A stretch of 33,705 nt of DNA from NCBI GenBank assembly GCA_022799755.1, contig JAAWOU010000032.1, positions 1 through 33,705 on the forward strand, written 5' to 3'. The position numbers were made by a program, and so were the translations under genes. The notes below the pieces were generated by a model. It did no database searches and was not told the origin of the DNA. It was given only the letters and a program-made list of their open reading frames with translations. Of the stretch, positions 16,853 through 25,062 are shown one piece after another. This stretch comes from Lachnospiraceae bacterium. Its GTDB lineage: Bacteria > Bacillota > Clostridia > Lachnospirales > Lachnospiraceae. Numbering within the stretch: the stretch's first letter is position 1; each line of letters begins with the position of its first letter.

Positions 16853-18946
16853 ATGAAGAAAAGAAAAAAGAGTCTGGTCTTACTGTTGTCCGCATTGCTC
16901 CTGTTTACGGCCCATCCTTTCTCTGTCCACGCAGAAGAGGGGGAGGAGGCCCAGGAAGAAAAGCTTCTCGCCCCCTATTTCGTCATTCAGAGCGAGGGCG
17001 CCGATGTCTCGACGGACTATTTCCCGTTAAAATCCACGGAGGTGACCACCAATATCAACGGCGTCATCGCCGAGACCTATGTGGTGCAGACCTATGTCAA
17101 CGAGGGGGACAAACCCATAAACGCCCAGTATGTGTTCCCCACCTCCAGCACCGCCGCGGTCCACGGCATGAAGATGGAGATCGGCAGTCACACGGTCACT
17201 GCCGCGATCAAGGAGAAAGAAGAGGCCAAAGAGGAGTACGAGGAGGCAAAGGAGGAGGGAAAAAGCGCATCCCTCTTAGAGCAAAGGCGCCCCAATGTAT
17301 TCACCATGGACGTGGCCAACATCATGCCCGGGGACACGGCCCGCATCGAGCTGCACTACACGGAGCTGGTGGCCACAATAGACGGCGTCTGCGAATTCGT
17401 CTTTCCCACGGTGGTAGGTCCCCGCTACGTCACGCCGGAGGACGCTTCCGGCCCCGTGGCGGACGCTGCCGTGCCCGATAAGGAGATGCCCCGGGAGGAT
17501 GAGGGCGGACCGAAGAGCGAGGACGGCGACGGCTGGGCTGCCAGCCCTTATCTTCCCCAGGGCGTCCTGCCGGACAGCGAGTACCATATCACCGTCAACC
17601 TTTCCACCGGCGTCCCCATCTCTGACGTAAACTGCAAGTCTCATGAGATAAAGGTGGAACGGGAAAACGACTCCCAGGCCCGCGTCACTCTGGCAAATCC
17701 CGAAGACTATGCCGGCAACCGGGACTTCATCCTGAAATACAGGCTCACCGGCGAATCCGTGGAGAGCGGGCTGGTGCTGACACAGACTGATTCCGAGAAA
17801 TATTTCTTCCTCACCGTGCAGCCGCCGGAGCGGTATACGCCGGAAGACATCCCGCCCCGGGAGTATATCTTCGTCCTAGACGTGTCCGGCTCCATGTACG
17901 GGTATCCCCTGGACACCGCCAAGAATCTGATACGGGACCTGGTGATGGGCTTGAGGAGCACGGACAGTTTCAACCTGGTGCTGTTCTCGGACGAAACCTA
18001 TCTGCTGTCCTCTAAGTCCCTGGCGGCCAATTCAAAAAATGTCCAGGCAGCCATTGAGCTTATCGATGAGCAGGAGGGCGGCGGCGGAACCTCCATGCTG
18101 CCCGCGCTGGAGACAGCCATCCGTGTCCCCATGAAAGAGGATATTGCCCGGAGCGTGGTCATCATCACCGACGGCTACATCTCCAATGAGGACGAAATCT
18201 ATGACCTGATCAACCAAAATATGGATACTGCCAGCTTTTTCTCCTTTGGCATCGGCTGCTCCGTCAACGACTACCTGATCAAAGGCATTGCCCAGTGCGG
18301 CATGGGCGAGTCTTTCCTGGTCACCGATTCCCAGGACGCGGTGGATTCCGCCAAGCGCTTCGCCTCTTACATCGAGGCTCCCCTGATGACCGGAATCACG
18401 GTGGACTATGAGGGATTCGACGTCTATGACATGGCCACGGCCACGCCCTCCATCCTCTACGCCAGAAAGCCCCTGATCCTGTTCGGCAAATGGCGCGGGG
18501 AACCCGCCGGCACCATCACCGTCTCCGGAAAAGCCGGCGGCCAGGACTATGTACAGGAGATCTCCGTGGCGGACGCCGCCGTGGACACCCAGGATCAGTC
18601 CGTCCGGTATCTCTGGGCCCGTACAAAGCTGGACCAGCTGGCTGGATACGGCAGCACCCGAAACGATACTTCCGTGAAAGAGGAAATCACCCGGCTGGGG
18701 CTGGACTACAACATGACCACGCCTTATACCTCATTCGTGGCCGTGGTGGAGGAGGTCAGGAACCCGGACGGGGAGAGCGAAGATGTGAACCAGGCAAATC
18801 CCCTGCCCCTCCAGGTGTCCAATCTGGCCGTGGGCGGCGGATACACCGCTTACTCGGAGCCCGGCGGAATCCTCCTTGGGATCATTCTGACAGCAGTGTC
18901 GTTCTTCGGCATCCTGCGCCAGGCAAAAAAACGGAAGAAACACTGA
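16853..18946 (+). CDS. Secreted VIT and vWA domain protein with SEP-type C-terminal sorting signal
   Basis: A 697-residue exported protein. Residues 1-27 form a signal peptide ending SVHA before EEGEE. A VIT (inter-alpha-trypsin inhibitor N-terminal) domain spans roughly 40-165, with LKSTEVTTNINGVIAETYVVQ and the family-typical KEKEEAKEEYEEAKEEG. A von Willebrand A domain follows from about 337, with the MIDAS motif DVSGSMYG starting at residue 343 and a later ITDG. The tail is YSEP (residues 667-670), a hydrophobic stretch of about 18 residues, then RQAKKRKKH. This tripartite tail resembles PEP-CTERM sorting signals, and the next gene is an exosortase. ATG 16853 follows CGGAGG; an earlier in-frame ATG with GGGGAGG is an alternative. 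Confidence 0.88.
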   Translation: MKKRKKSLVLLLSALLLFTAHPFSVHAEEGEEAQEEKLLAPYFVIQSEGADVSTDYFPLKSTEVTTNINGVIAETYVVQTYVNEGDKPINAQYVFPTSSTAAVHGMKMEIGSHTVTAAIKEKEEAKEEYEEAKEEGKSASLLEQRRPNVFTMDVANIMPGDTARIELHYTELVATIDGVCEFVFPTVVGPRYVTPEDASGPVADAAVPDKEMPREDEGGPKSEDGDGWAASPYLPQGVLPDSEYHITVNLSTGVPISDVNCKSHEIKVERENDSQARVTLANPEDYAGNRDFILKYRLTGESVESGLVLTQTDSEKYFFLTVQPPERYTPEDIPPREYIFVLDVSGSMYGYPLDTAKNLIRDLVMGLRSTDSFNLVLFSDETYLLSSKSLAANSKNVQAAIELIDEQEGGGGTSMLPALETAIRVPMKEDIARSVVIITDGYISNEDEIYDLINQNMDTASFFSFGIGCSVNDYLIKGIAQCGMGESFLVTDSQDAVDSAKRFASYIEAPLMTGITVDYEGFDVYDMATATPSILYARKPLILFGKWRGEPAGTITVSGKAGGQDYVQEISVADAAVDTQDQSVRYLWARTKLDQLAGYGSTRNDTSVKEEITRLGLDYNMTTPYTSFVAVVEEVRNPDGESEDVNQANPLPLQVSNLAVGGGYTAYSEPGGILLGIILTAVSFFGILRQAKKRKKH

Positions 18947-19013
18947 AACCATACCGGCCACAGCGCAGACACAGACTTTAGGACAGATCAAACCACAGAC
19001 AGGAGCAGGACAG

Positions 19014-19925
19014 ATGAACATTCGTGAAAAGTTTCGTTTCCTTTGGCAGAACATGGTTATCTATATGGTTGGACTCTTTCTTCTCCTGGGCATGAAATAC
19101 CTCTACAGCAAGGCGGACTGTGAAAGCCTGCTGTGGATCCTGGGCCCCACTGCCCGCTGGGTAGAGGTTTTAAGCGGCATCCCTTTCGTCTATGAACCGG
19201 GCATGGGCTATGCCAACCACGGGCTGCGGTTCCTCATCGCGCCCTCCTGTTCCGGCGTGCAGTTCATGATCATCACCGCGGCGATGCTGATTTTTTCTTT
19301 CTCCCATCGTGTAATGGACTGCCGTAATGCTAAGTTCCCTGACGAGTCTGCCGGTGCCGGCCCATTCGGCCACGGCGCTTCCACCGGTTCCGGCAGACAG
19401 AATGCCATAAAAAGAGCTCCCGGCACAGGCAGACGTTACCCCCAGGCAATCCGGCGGATCTGGCCGGGCCTGGGATGGATTGTCCTAAGCCTCTTGCTGT
19501 CCTATCTGATCACGATTTTCGTAAATGGACTGCGGATTGTGGCCGCAATCTATCTGCCGTACTTCTTTAGGCGAATAGACGTCTTTGATGGCCCGCTGAC
19601 TCCCGACATGCTCCATACCATGATCGGTGTCGTAGTGTATTTCGCCGCCCTGCTGACAATTTACCGGCTGGCGGGGTTCCTCTTTGACAGATTCCGCAGC
19701 ACGGATGAGGCCAGGCCCTCCTCCCCGATCCTGGGCAAATGCCTGGCTCCCCTGTTTTGGTACTTCTTCATCGTGCTGGGCATTCCTTTCCTGAACAGGG
19801 CCTACCGCAGAAGCAATGGGCAGTTTGCGGAATTCGCCCTATTGGTGACCTTGTGCTGCGGCGCAGTACTGCTCTTCTATGGGCTGGCGCTTCTGATCCG
19901 CAGAAAGCTTCGGGGCAGAGGATGA
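19014..19925 (+). CDS. xrtK: Exosortase (exosortase K-like)
   Basis: A 303-residue polytopic membrane protein with about seven hydrophobic segments. The exosortase catalytic triad is visible: Cys 79 in APSCSGVQ, Arg 174 in VNGLRIV and His 201 in DMLHTMIGVVVYF, each in or next to a membrane segment. Exosortases cut PEP-CTERM-like signals of exported proteins at the membrane, as sortases do. The extra loop at about 103-148 is hydrophilic. The gene follows the VIT/vWA gene by 67 nt, and that protein ends in a SEP-type signal, so enzyme and substrate are probably a pair. I assign the K subtype from memory of exosortase K and its MSEP-CTERM partner; the exosortase call is firmer than the subtype. 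Confidence 0.82.
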   Translation: MNIREKFRFLWQNMVIYMVGLFLLLGMKYLYSKADCESLLWILGPTARWVEVLSGIPFVYEPGMGYANHGLRFLIAPSCSGVQFMIITAAMLIFSFSHRVMDCRNAKFPDESAGAGPFGHGASTGSGRQNAIKRAPGTGRRYPQAIRRIWPGLGWIVLSLLLSYLITIFVNGLRIVAAIYLPYFFRRIDVFDGPLTPDMLHTMIGVVVYFAALLTIYRLAGFLFDRFRSTDEARPSSPILGKCLAPLFWYFFIVLGIPFLNRAYRRSNGQFAEFALLVTLCCGAVLLFYGLALLIRRKLRGRG

Positions 19926-19948
19926 TTCCTCTGCCCTTTCGCCTTTTG
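19913..19948 (+). terminator. Terminator formed by the exosortase stop region
   Basis: GGGCAGAGGA, a TGAT loop and TCCTCTGCCC make a perfect 10-bp stem followed by TTT and a second short T-run. The left arm is the last codons of the exosortase gene and the loop holds its stop codon. Confidence 0.7.
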
Positions 19949-20089
19949 TTATCCTGGTTTTCGCTGTATACAATTTATCTCCGCATTCAAAATATCCCTC
20001 TTGTATCAATAATTCTTATACAAGCGCCTCTCGCTCTGGCATTACCTGCCTGAAATCATCCAGGATAGTTTCCCTAAAAAAAGAAAATA

Positions 20090-20827
20090 CTAAGCTTTCA
20101 ATGCATGGCTTAAGCTGTTCGGCACCCCTCTGGGGCCCCTCACCGCGTAGATTCCGTACTCCTCTTTCAGCCGACTGAAAGGAAACGCCTGGGGATCGTA
20201 TCTGCGCAGCAGCTTGATCCGCATCACCGTGGAGATGGTCAGGTTCTCGTCCCGATACCGGTAGGGAATGTCCGTCTCCACCGCTTTGCACTTATAGAGA
20301 ATCGCAGACACCGGAGCGCCCACATACAGATACACCGTATCCCCTGCCTTGATACTGCTGCTCTGCTTCCATTCGATGATCTCCGCCTCGTCAAAGGCAT
20401 GCTCGATATCGTAGAACTTCGGGTTAGCCGGGAAGATCCACTCCTTGGCAGGGCGTATTTTGGTCTTCTTTTTCTTCGAGGCGGTGGCTGTGAAGCTTAG
20501 GTCGATGAGGTTGCGGATCTGTCCCTCCTCCACCGTACCGTCCAGGAGCACCGTGATCCAGTGTTCCTTGTTCATATGGTAGGCCGGGAAGATACCCTTG
20601 TCCTGCATCAATACATCCTTGAACGCCATATCGTCAATCTTCAGATTGACCACGTCCACCCTCTCCTCCCCGGTGAGCCCCAGCTTGTCCCTGCCGATGT
20701 TCATCACCAGCGCGAACCATTTCCTGTTGTCCTCGTGGCGCAGGACAGCGCCGTCGTCTTCTCCCCATGGGTATTCCGGATCGGCCTTGTACTTCTTTTT
20801 GATATACGCGAAAATCCTGTCTCTCAT
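20090..20827 (-). CDS. MmcQ/YjbR domain fused to an EVE-like domain
   Basis: A 245-residue two-domain protein. Residues 1-120 match the MmcQ/YjbR (CyaY-like) fold: RDRIFAYIKKKYKADPEYPWG, the DNRKWFALVMNI strand and KEHWITVLLDG. Residues about 125-245 look like an EVE/PUA-type domain: KEWIFPANPKFYDIEHAF, SSIKAGDTVYLYVGAPVSAILYKCKAV and a C-terminal GIYAVRGPRGVP. EVE domains bind modified bases in DNA or RNA. YjbR domains are thought to bind DNA, with function unknown. AGGAGA precedes ATG 20827. The gene is a single unit with its own promoter. The EVE call is by pattern and is less certain than YjbR. Confidence 0.75.
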   Translation of the reverse strand: MRDRIFAYIKKKYKADPEYPWGEDDGAVLRHEDNRKWFALVMNIGRDKLGLTGEERVDVVNLKIDDMAFKDVLMQDKGIFPAYHMNKEHWITVLLDGTVEEGQIRNLIDLSFTATASKKKKTKIRPAKEWIFPANPKFYDIEHAFDEAEIIEWKQSSSIKAGDTVYLYVGAPVSAILYKCKAVETDIPYRYRDENLTISTVMRIKLLRRYDPQAFPFSRLKEEYGIYAVRGPRGVPNSLSHALKA

Positions 20828-20906
20828 AGTCTATTCTCCTGTCGTCTCTTCCGATTGCTCCCCTCTGCATCCCTGCCGAAACGGTCTGTAGCTTTGGTTC
20901 TCCTCT

Positions 20907-20935
20907 ATTTTAACAGCTTGCAGGCTGTCTGGCAA
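20907..20935 (-). promoter_or_regulatory. Promoter of the YjbR-EVE gene
   Basis: On the minus strand, -35 TTGCCA (20930-20935), 17 bp and -10 TAAAAT (20907-20912). The leader is about 75 nt. Confidence 0.55.
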
Positions 20936-21027
20936 CTTGTCAAAAGAGTCCGCGGCGTTTTTGACTCCTGAGTATTATCGTTACTTTATACCGCTTTATA
21001 TGTTTTTACAGGCGGTCACGCATTCGT

Positions 21028-21176
21028 TACTGTTCAAAGTTAGTTCCGCGAAGTGTTTTCGTGTGCATTTTGCACGAACAATCCCAAGCAATCGTTTCGA
21101 TAGCTTTGACAGCAGGCGCCATACAATTGTATGTGTGCATCATGTTGCTGTGAGCGGCGATGCCGTGAACCGTAAT
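21028..21176. repeat. Dispersed palindromic repeat, copy B
   Basis: The 3' part (21063-21176) matches copy A at 8326-8442. The 5' part (21028-21078, with CCGCGAAGTGTTTTCG) matches copy C at 29871-29920 in inverted orientation. It therefore links the other two and may be the most complete copy. It holds the 14-bp palindrome CATACAATTGTATG and the inverted pair TTCGTG/CACGAA. It ends 39 bp before the blaI promoter. Confidence 0.8.
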
Positions 21177-21214
21177 ACGCATTCCAGGGATTTCGGCGCC
21201 TTTTCAATATTGGC

Positions 21215-21263
21215 TTGACAAGAAGTGCAACGTTATGTTATACTCCAATTGTCAACATCACGT
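21215..21263 (+). promoter_or_regulatory. blaI promoter with candidate operator
   Basis: TTGACA (21215-21220) is followed by TTATAC at 17 bp or TATACT at 18 bp. An inverted repeat, ACGTTATGTT (21230-21239) and AACATCACGT (21254-21263) with one mismatch and a 14-bp spacer, covers the promoter spacer and the start region. This is a likely binding site for the BlaI-type repressor encoded next, which would make the operon self-controlled. Confidence 0.6.
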
Positions 21264-21283
21264 CATACATTGAGGAGGAAAAC

Positions 21284-21664
21284 ATGGTACAGCAACTGTC
21301 TGATTCCGAACTTGAAATCATGAAAATCGTATGGGAAAATCCGTCGGATGTGACGCTGTTTTCCTATATTATGGACGGGCTGGCGGCCAAAGGGAAGCCC
21401 TGCCGGAAGAATACCTTGATCGTCCTTTTGTCTAGGCTGATGAACAAGGGCTTTCTGAGCGCCAAAAAGATCGGGCGGCGCAATGAATATACGACCCTGG
21501 TCTCGGAAGCGGAATACCAGAGGACCCAGACAAAGCATTTTCTGGACAAAATATATGAGGGAAATGCAAAGGGATTGGTCTCCGCTTTGATCATGGGGGA
21601 TATGCTGGCAGACGAGGAGTACGAGGAATTGAAAAAGTTGCTGGAGAAAGGACGGGAAATATGA
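21284..21664 (+). CDS. BlaI/MecI family transcriptional repressor
   Basis: A 126-residue winged-helix repressor. The N-terminus QLSDSELEIMKIVWENP and the middle KNTLIVLLSRLMNKGFLSAKKIGRRNEYTTLVSEAEYQ are the classic BlaI pattern, followed by the dimerisation helices (ALIMGDMLADEEYEELKKLLEK). In the known systems the repressor leaves its operator when its M56 partner is activated. Start ATG 21284 follows GAGGAGG. The stop overlaps the M56 start by 4 nt (ATGA). No beta-lactamase gene is near, so the regulon is unknown. Confidence 0.92.
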   Translation: MVQQLSDSELEIMKIVWENPSDVTLFSYIMDGLAAKGKPCRKNTLIVLLSRLMNKGFLSAKKIGRRNEYTTLVSEAEYQRTQTKHFLDKIYEGNAKGLVSALIMGDMLADEEYEELKKLLEKGREI

Positions 21665-23343
21665 ACGAGGTTTTCAAGATTTTTCTGTCCATGTCCTTTT
21701 CCGGCGCTCTGCTCATTCTGGCGCTGCTTTTTGGAAAACGGCTCTGGAAAGACAAAATCGGCAGACAGTGGCAGTACTATATCTGGCTCATCGTCATCCT
21801 GCGGCTGCTCCTCCCTTTCGGGCCGGAGACGAGCCTGATGGGAAAGGTCTATGAGACTGTGGACCGCGCCATGGCCCGGTCCGCCCCCGCCCCCCGGCAG
21901 GACCTGTCCACTGTCCCGGGAGGCATGCCCGCCCCTGTGGCCGGACCGGAAGCGGAAAGCGAAGACGCTCCGGCGGCGGCAGCCCACCCGCTTCGGGACA
22001 TTGGGTCGCTGTTTGCCGATCAGGTCTGGCTGGTATGGCTGGGCGTGGCGCTGGGTATGCTGCTGCGGAAGATAACAATCTATCAGGGCTTCATGCAGTA
22101 TATCCGTGCCGGGTCCACGCCGGTGGCAGACACAGTTGTCTTGGACCGGGTCTGCGTTGCCGCAGAGCAGGCCGGCGTGAAAAAGCCCGTGGAGCTCTGG
22201 GTCAATCCGCTGCTTTCCTCGCCGCTGTTGACCGGCTTTTTACGTCCTTGCATCGTGCTGCCAAGCGCGGAGATTCCGGAAAAGGATTTTGGGTATATCA
22301 TCCTCCACGAACTGACCCATTACAGGCGGCTGGACATGTTCTATAAATGGCTGGTGCAGATTACCCTCTGTCTCCATTGGTTCAACCCTCTCGTCCACCT
22401 AATGAGCCGGGAAATCACAAAGGCCTGCGAATTCTCCTGCGATGAGGCAGTCCTTGCCAAAACAGGCCGCCACGGCGCCCGGGATTACGGGAAAACCCTG
22501 CTCGACGCCATGGCGGCAGTGGGAAGGTACAAAGAAAATCTCGGCTCCGTCACGCTGGCGGAGAATCAGCGTCTTCTAAAGGAAAGGCTGGAGGCCATCC
22601 TGAAATCCAGAAAGCCCTCCGGGACAGTCAGGATCCTGACCGCCGCCCTGACACTGTGCGTGGTTTTGGGCGCAGCCTTTGCAGGCGTCCATACAAGTGA
22701 AACCGCCGCGGAAAATATCCGTGCGGCGTCCCTGCCCGGTACGTCCGAAATGGGCAGGCTTGCGCTCTCCCTGGACCTGGGCGCCGCAGCCGCAAATGTG
22801 CGTGCAGCCGCCGGTGCGCTCCATAGCCCTACCGCATCCCATGGGCAGGATGATCGCGATTGGCAGGGTTCCGGCCGGGAGGCCGGCGATTGGCGGGAGG
22901 CCGGCCAAGGTACGGACGATTGGCGAAATTCCGGCCGCGATGGCAGCGGTCAGGGGGAGACCTCCGGCGGCAGGATCTGGTATCCCCAGGTCATCCCAGT
23001 GAATTTCGAAACCATGGCAGAGGGAGAAATCGTCTGGCTGGGGGAATATACCCTGTCCGAGGGAGACCGGATCTGGTATGCTGTGTCAGCGGAGACCGGA
23101 ATGGGTCTGCAGGTGGGCTTTGCCAAGCCCGGGGACGAGAGCCTGAACACGGTCTATTATGCCGTGCATAATCTGCGCCAGGAGGACGAATCCCTGGAAT
23201 GCACCGCATCCGCTACCTTTAGATCTCCGGCACCTCCCGGAACCTACGCGCTGTTTCTCCGGGCTACGGACGGCCCTTTGGGAAACGTACACGGAAGCGT
23301 TTCCGTTGGATTTGAAGCGGATACGGTCAGAATTTCAGGTTAG
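21661..23343 (+). CDS. M56 family (BlaR1-like) membrane metallopeptidase with novel C-terminal sensor
   Basis: A 560-residue sensor peptidase. Four or so membrane segments lie in residues 1-350, with the zinc site HELTH at residues 216-220, the following FSCDEAVL Glu region and the M56 pattern LRPCIVLPS. In BlaR1 the extracellular domain binds beta-lactams; here the tail after the last membrane segment (about 330) has no SxxK transpeptidase signature. Instead it has a Gly/Asp/Trp-rich linker with DW-G repeats (DRDWQGSG, GDWREAGQ, DDWRNSG) and a beta-rich domain (IWLGEYTLSEGDRIWYAVS, PPGTYALFLRATDG) like a jelly-roll binding fold. The ligand is unknown. It is coupled to the upstream blaI-type gene. 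Confidence 0.85.
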   Translation: MNEVFKIFLSMSFSGALLILALLFGKRLWKDKIGRQWQYYIWLIVILRLLLPFGPETSLMGKVYETVDRAMARSAPAPRQDLSTVPGGMPAPVAGPEAESEDAPAAAAHPLRDIGSLFADQVWLVWLGVALGMLLRKITIYQGFMQYIRAGSTPVADTVVLDRVCVAAEQAGVKKPVELWVNPLLSSPLLTGFLRPCIVLPSAEIPEKDFGYIILHELTHYRRLDMFYKWLVQITLCLHWFNPLVHLMSREITKACEFSCDEAVLAKTGRHGARDYGKTLLDAMAAVGRYKENLGSVTLAENQRLLKERLEAILKSRKPSGTVRILTAALTLCVVLGAAFAGVHTSETAAENIRAASLPGTSEMGRLALSLDLGAAAANVRAAAGALHSPTASHGQDDRDWQGSGREAGDWREAGQGTDDWRNSGRDGSGQGETSGGRIWYPQVIPVNFETMAEGEIVWLGEYTLSEGDRIWYAVSAETGMGLQVGFAKPGDESLNTVYYAVHNLRQEDESLECTASATFRSPAPPGTYALFLRATDGPLGNVHGSVSVGFEADTVRISG

Positions 23344-23348
23344 GCGAA

Positions 23349-23661
23349 AATGATATCGAACGTTTGATTATGTCTTTTTTCGTCGGTGGTTGTGGTGGAT
23401 AAAACAATTCGTGAAGCGATATTAAAAGATATTACGGCAACAGATTATTCTGTCATCGGCATCACCCTGACCTGTTCGGAGGAAACTTTGCGTGAACGTC
23501 ATAAAAAGCGCGGAGATGCAAATGAATGTTCTTTTTTCTGGCTGCATTTAGAGCCACACAAAGGCGATCATGTTATCAATACAGATCACAAAAGTGTCCG
23601 GCAAATCGTTGATGAAATAAAAGGGATTGTAGACAGTGTCAGTTCCCCGGTTCAGAGATAA
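23349..23661 (+). pseudogene. Remnant of a P-loop nucleotide/small-molecule kinase
   Basis: An open segment from GTG 23386 encodes VVVDKTIREAILKDITATDYSVIGITLTCSEETLRERHKKRG, the C-terminal half of a P-loop kinase, with no Walker A motif. Upstream, in another frame, 23349-23400 encodes NDIERLIMSFFVGG, which looks like the segment that should precede it, so the gene is frameshifted as well as truncated. DNA is more AT-rich than the M56 gene it abuts. Probably a decayed insertion. The family is inferred from the RHxxRGD pattern. Confidence 0.5.
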
Positions 23662-23682
23662 GATACAGCCAAGCCACGCATC

Positions 23683-24309
23683 CTATAAGAGGCGAAAAAA
23701 CAGGAACAGCAGTATGACAACGTACAGAATCCCAAACAGGGCATCCCCCACATAAGTGTCCCCGTCCACATCGTCGGTGGGAAATACACCGGCATTTTGC
23801 CGGAATCTCCCGCACTGCAGCCCCTCCACATACCAGTTCCAGCCGGAGGGGTCCGAATAGAGCTTTACCTCCGGCGATTTCATGTACAGATGCACGGGAA
23901 CGCGGTAAGCGCCTGTCTTTATCTCTGTGCCATGGGCAAAGCCGTCTTCTATCTTCTCTATGACCAGATAGTATCTCTTCCGGTAATAAATATGCCCGTG
24001 ACGGCCCCTGAATGGAACTTTCTCCGCCTCCACACGCCGGACGATGCCCCGGCAGCACCGGCCGCGGGAAATGGCAGTCCGCCGCTTCCTGCGGCAGATC
24101 AAAGCGGCCCTCCCCCTTATGTACGCTATGTACAGAGGCAGTATCCCGCCCGCCAAAAATATTGCCCCGTTGGCTCCGTTCGTCCTGCCGTTTATCAGTG
24201 CACGAAACAGCGAACCATACCAGACGGCTGCGAAAGCCAGCAGCATGAACATGTCCCGCAGCTCTTCCTCTGCGGGCCGGACTCTCCTTTGAAACATATG
24301 CTCTCTCAT
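23683..24309 (-). CDS. Hypothetical membrane protein
   Basis: A 208-residue protein I do not recognise. It has two hydrophobic segments near the start (about 18-38 and 46-65), a basic linker, a soluble beta-rich region of about 80-180 (HIYYRKRYYLVIEKIEDG, then VHLYMKSPEV) and a final membrane segment ending LLFLFFRLL. It overlaps the NUDIX gene by 4 nt, with ATGA shared, so the two are co-translated. The middle resembles small membrane-anchored domains that modify or sense; no motif identifies it. Confidence 0.7.
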   Translation of the reverse strand: MREHMFQRRVRPAEEELRDMFMLLAFAAVWYGSLFRALINGRTNGANGAIFLAGGILPLYIAYIRGRAALICRRKRRTAISRGRCCRGIVRRVEAEKVPFRGRHGHIYYRKRYYLVIEKIEDGFAHGTEIKTGAYRVPVHLYMKSPEVKLYSDPSGWNWYVEGLQCGRFRQNAGVFPTDDVDGDTYVGDALFGILYVVILLFLFFRLL

Positions 24310-25016
24310 CCTCTCCGGGACAGCAGGAATGCCAGGATGTGGATCGCCTGCTGGAACCGGCCCTTTTCAATCAATTCCCGAAGCTCGTCGGCGGAATGTT
24401 TTCTGACATGCAGAAATTCCGTCTCGTCCAGCCGCTGATCTCCTGCCCTGCGGCAGTTGGCGGCCATGAAGATATGGGCGTAGTTGTCCGCTATGGTAGC
24501 ATTGGAGGGCACGGCCAGCAGATACTTCCACTCGTCGGATTCATGGCCGGTCTCCTCCAGCAGCTCCCGCCTGGCGGCCTCCAGTGCATCCTCGGCCACA
24601 TCGGGGCCGTGTCCGGTCCCGCCCTGCCCGCCGTCCTTACCCGGAACGCTCTTCTTTCGTTCGATGCCGCCTGCGGGGAATTCCGTGGTGACCTCTCTTA
24701 TGCCCTGGCGAAACTGCCTGACACAGAGATACCTCCCCTGCGGGTCCGTGGCCACGATCACCACGAAGTCCCTGCGGCTGTAGGTGTAAAAGGGCTCATA
24801 AACCTTTCCGTCCGGCAGACGATAGGCCGATCTCCTGATCTCGATCCACTCATCCCGGACCACATGCTCCCTGCTGACTTCCTCCCAGGCCAGGTTCTCT
24901 TCCATGGAATGCTCCTCTTCCATGGAATGCTCCTCTTCCATCATTTCCATGGCATCATGCACAAGACCCGGCCCTATTATATTCTTGTCTTTCTCGTTTT
25001 TCATATTCCTGTCCAT
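24306..25016 (-). CDS. NUDIX hydrolase (ADP-ribose pyrophosphatase-like) with split Nudix box
   Basis: A 236-residue NUDIX protein. The Nudix box C-terminal half is EDALEAARRELLEETG (residues 142-157), and the first part is EFPAGGIE (112-119). About 20 extra residues rich in Gly, Lys and Asp (KKSVPGKDGGQGG and onward) sit between them, where the family has only a few. The context resembles ADP-ribose pyrophosphatases (VVREVTTEFPAGG pattern, then AVPSNATIADN). An acidic N-terminal extension holds two copies of SMEEEH. GGAGG and AGGAG precede ATG 25016. First of a two-gene unit with the membrane protein. If the box folds normally the enzyme should work; activity is untested. Confidence 0.85.
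   Translation of the reverse strand: MDRNMKNEKDKNIIGPGLVHDAMEMMEEEHSMEEEHSMEENLAWEEVSREHVVRDEWIEIRRSAYRLPDGKVYEPFYTYSRRDFVVIVATDPQGRYLCVRQFRQGIREVTTEFPAGGIERKKSVPGKDGGQGGTGHGPDVAEDALEAARRELLEETGHESDEWKYLLAVPSNATIADNYAHIFMAANCRRAGDQRLDETEFLHVRKHSADELRELIEKGRFQQAIHILAFLLSRRG
24900..24935 (-). repeat. Two tandem 18-bp repeats in the NUDIX gene
   Basis: TTCCATGGAATGCTCCTC occurs twice in a row, giving the repeated SMEEEH (residues 31-42). The 18-bp unit keeps the frame and could vary in number by slippage. Confidence 0.85.
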
Positions 25017-25062
25017 TCTCCTAACCTCCGTGGAAAATATGCCTTAAGCATCGATTTTGGTT

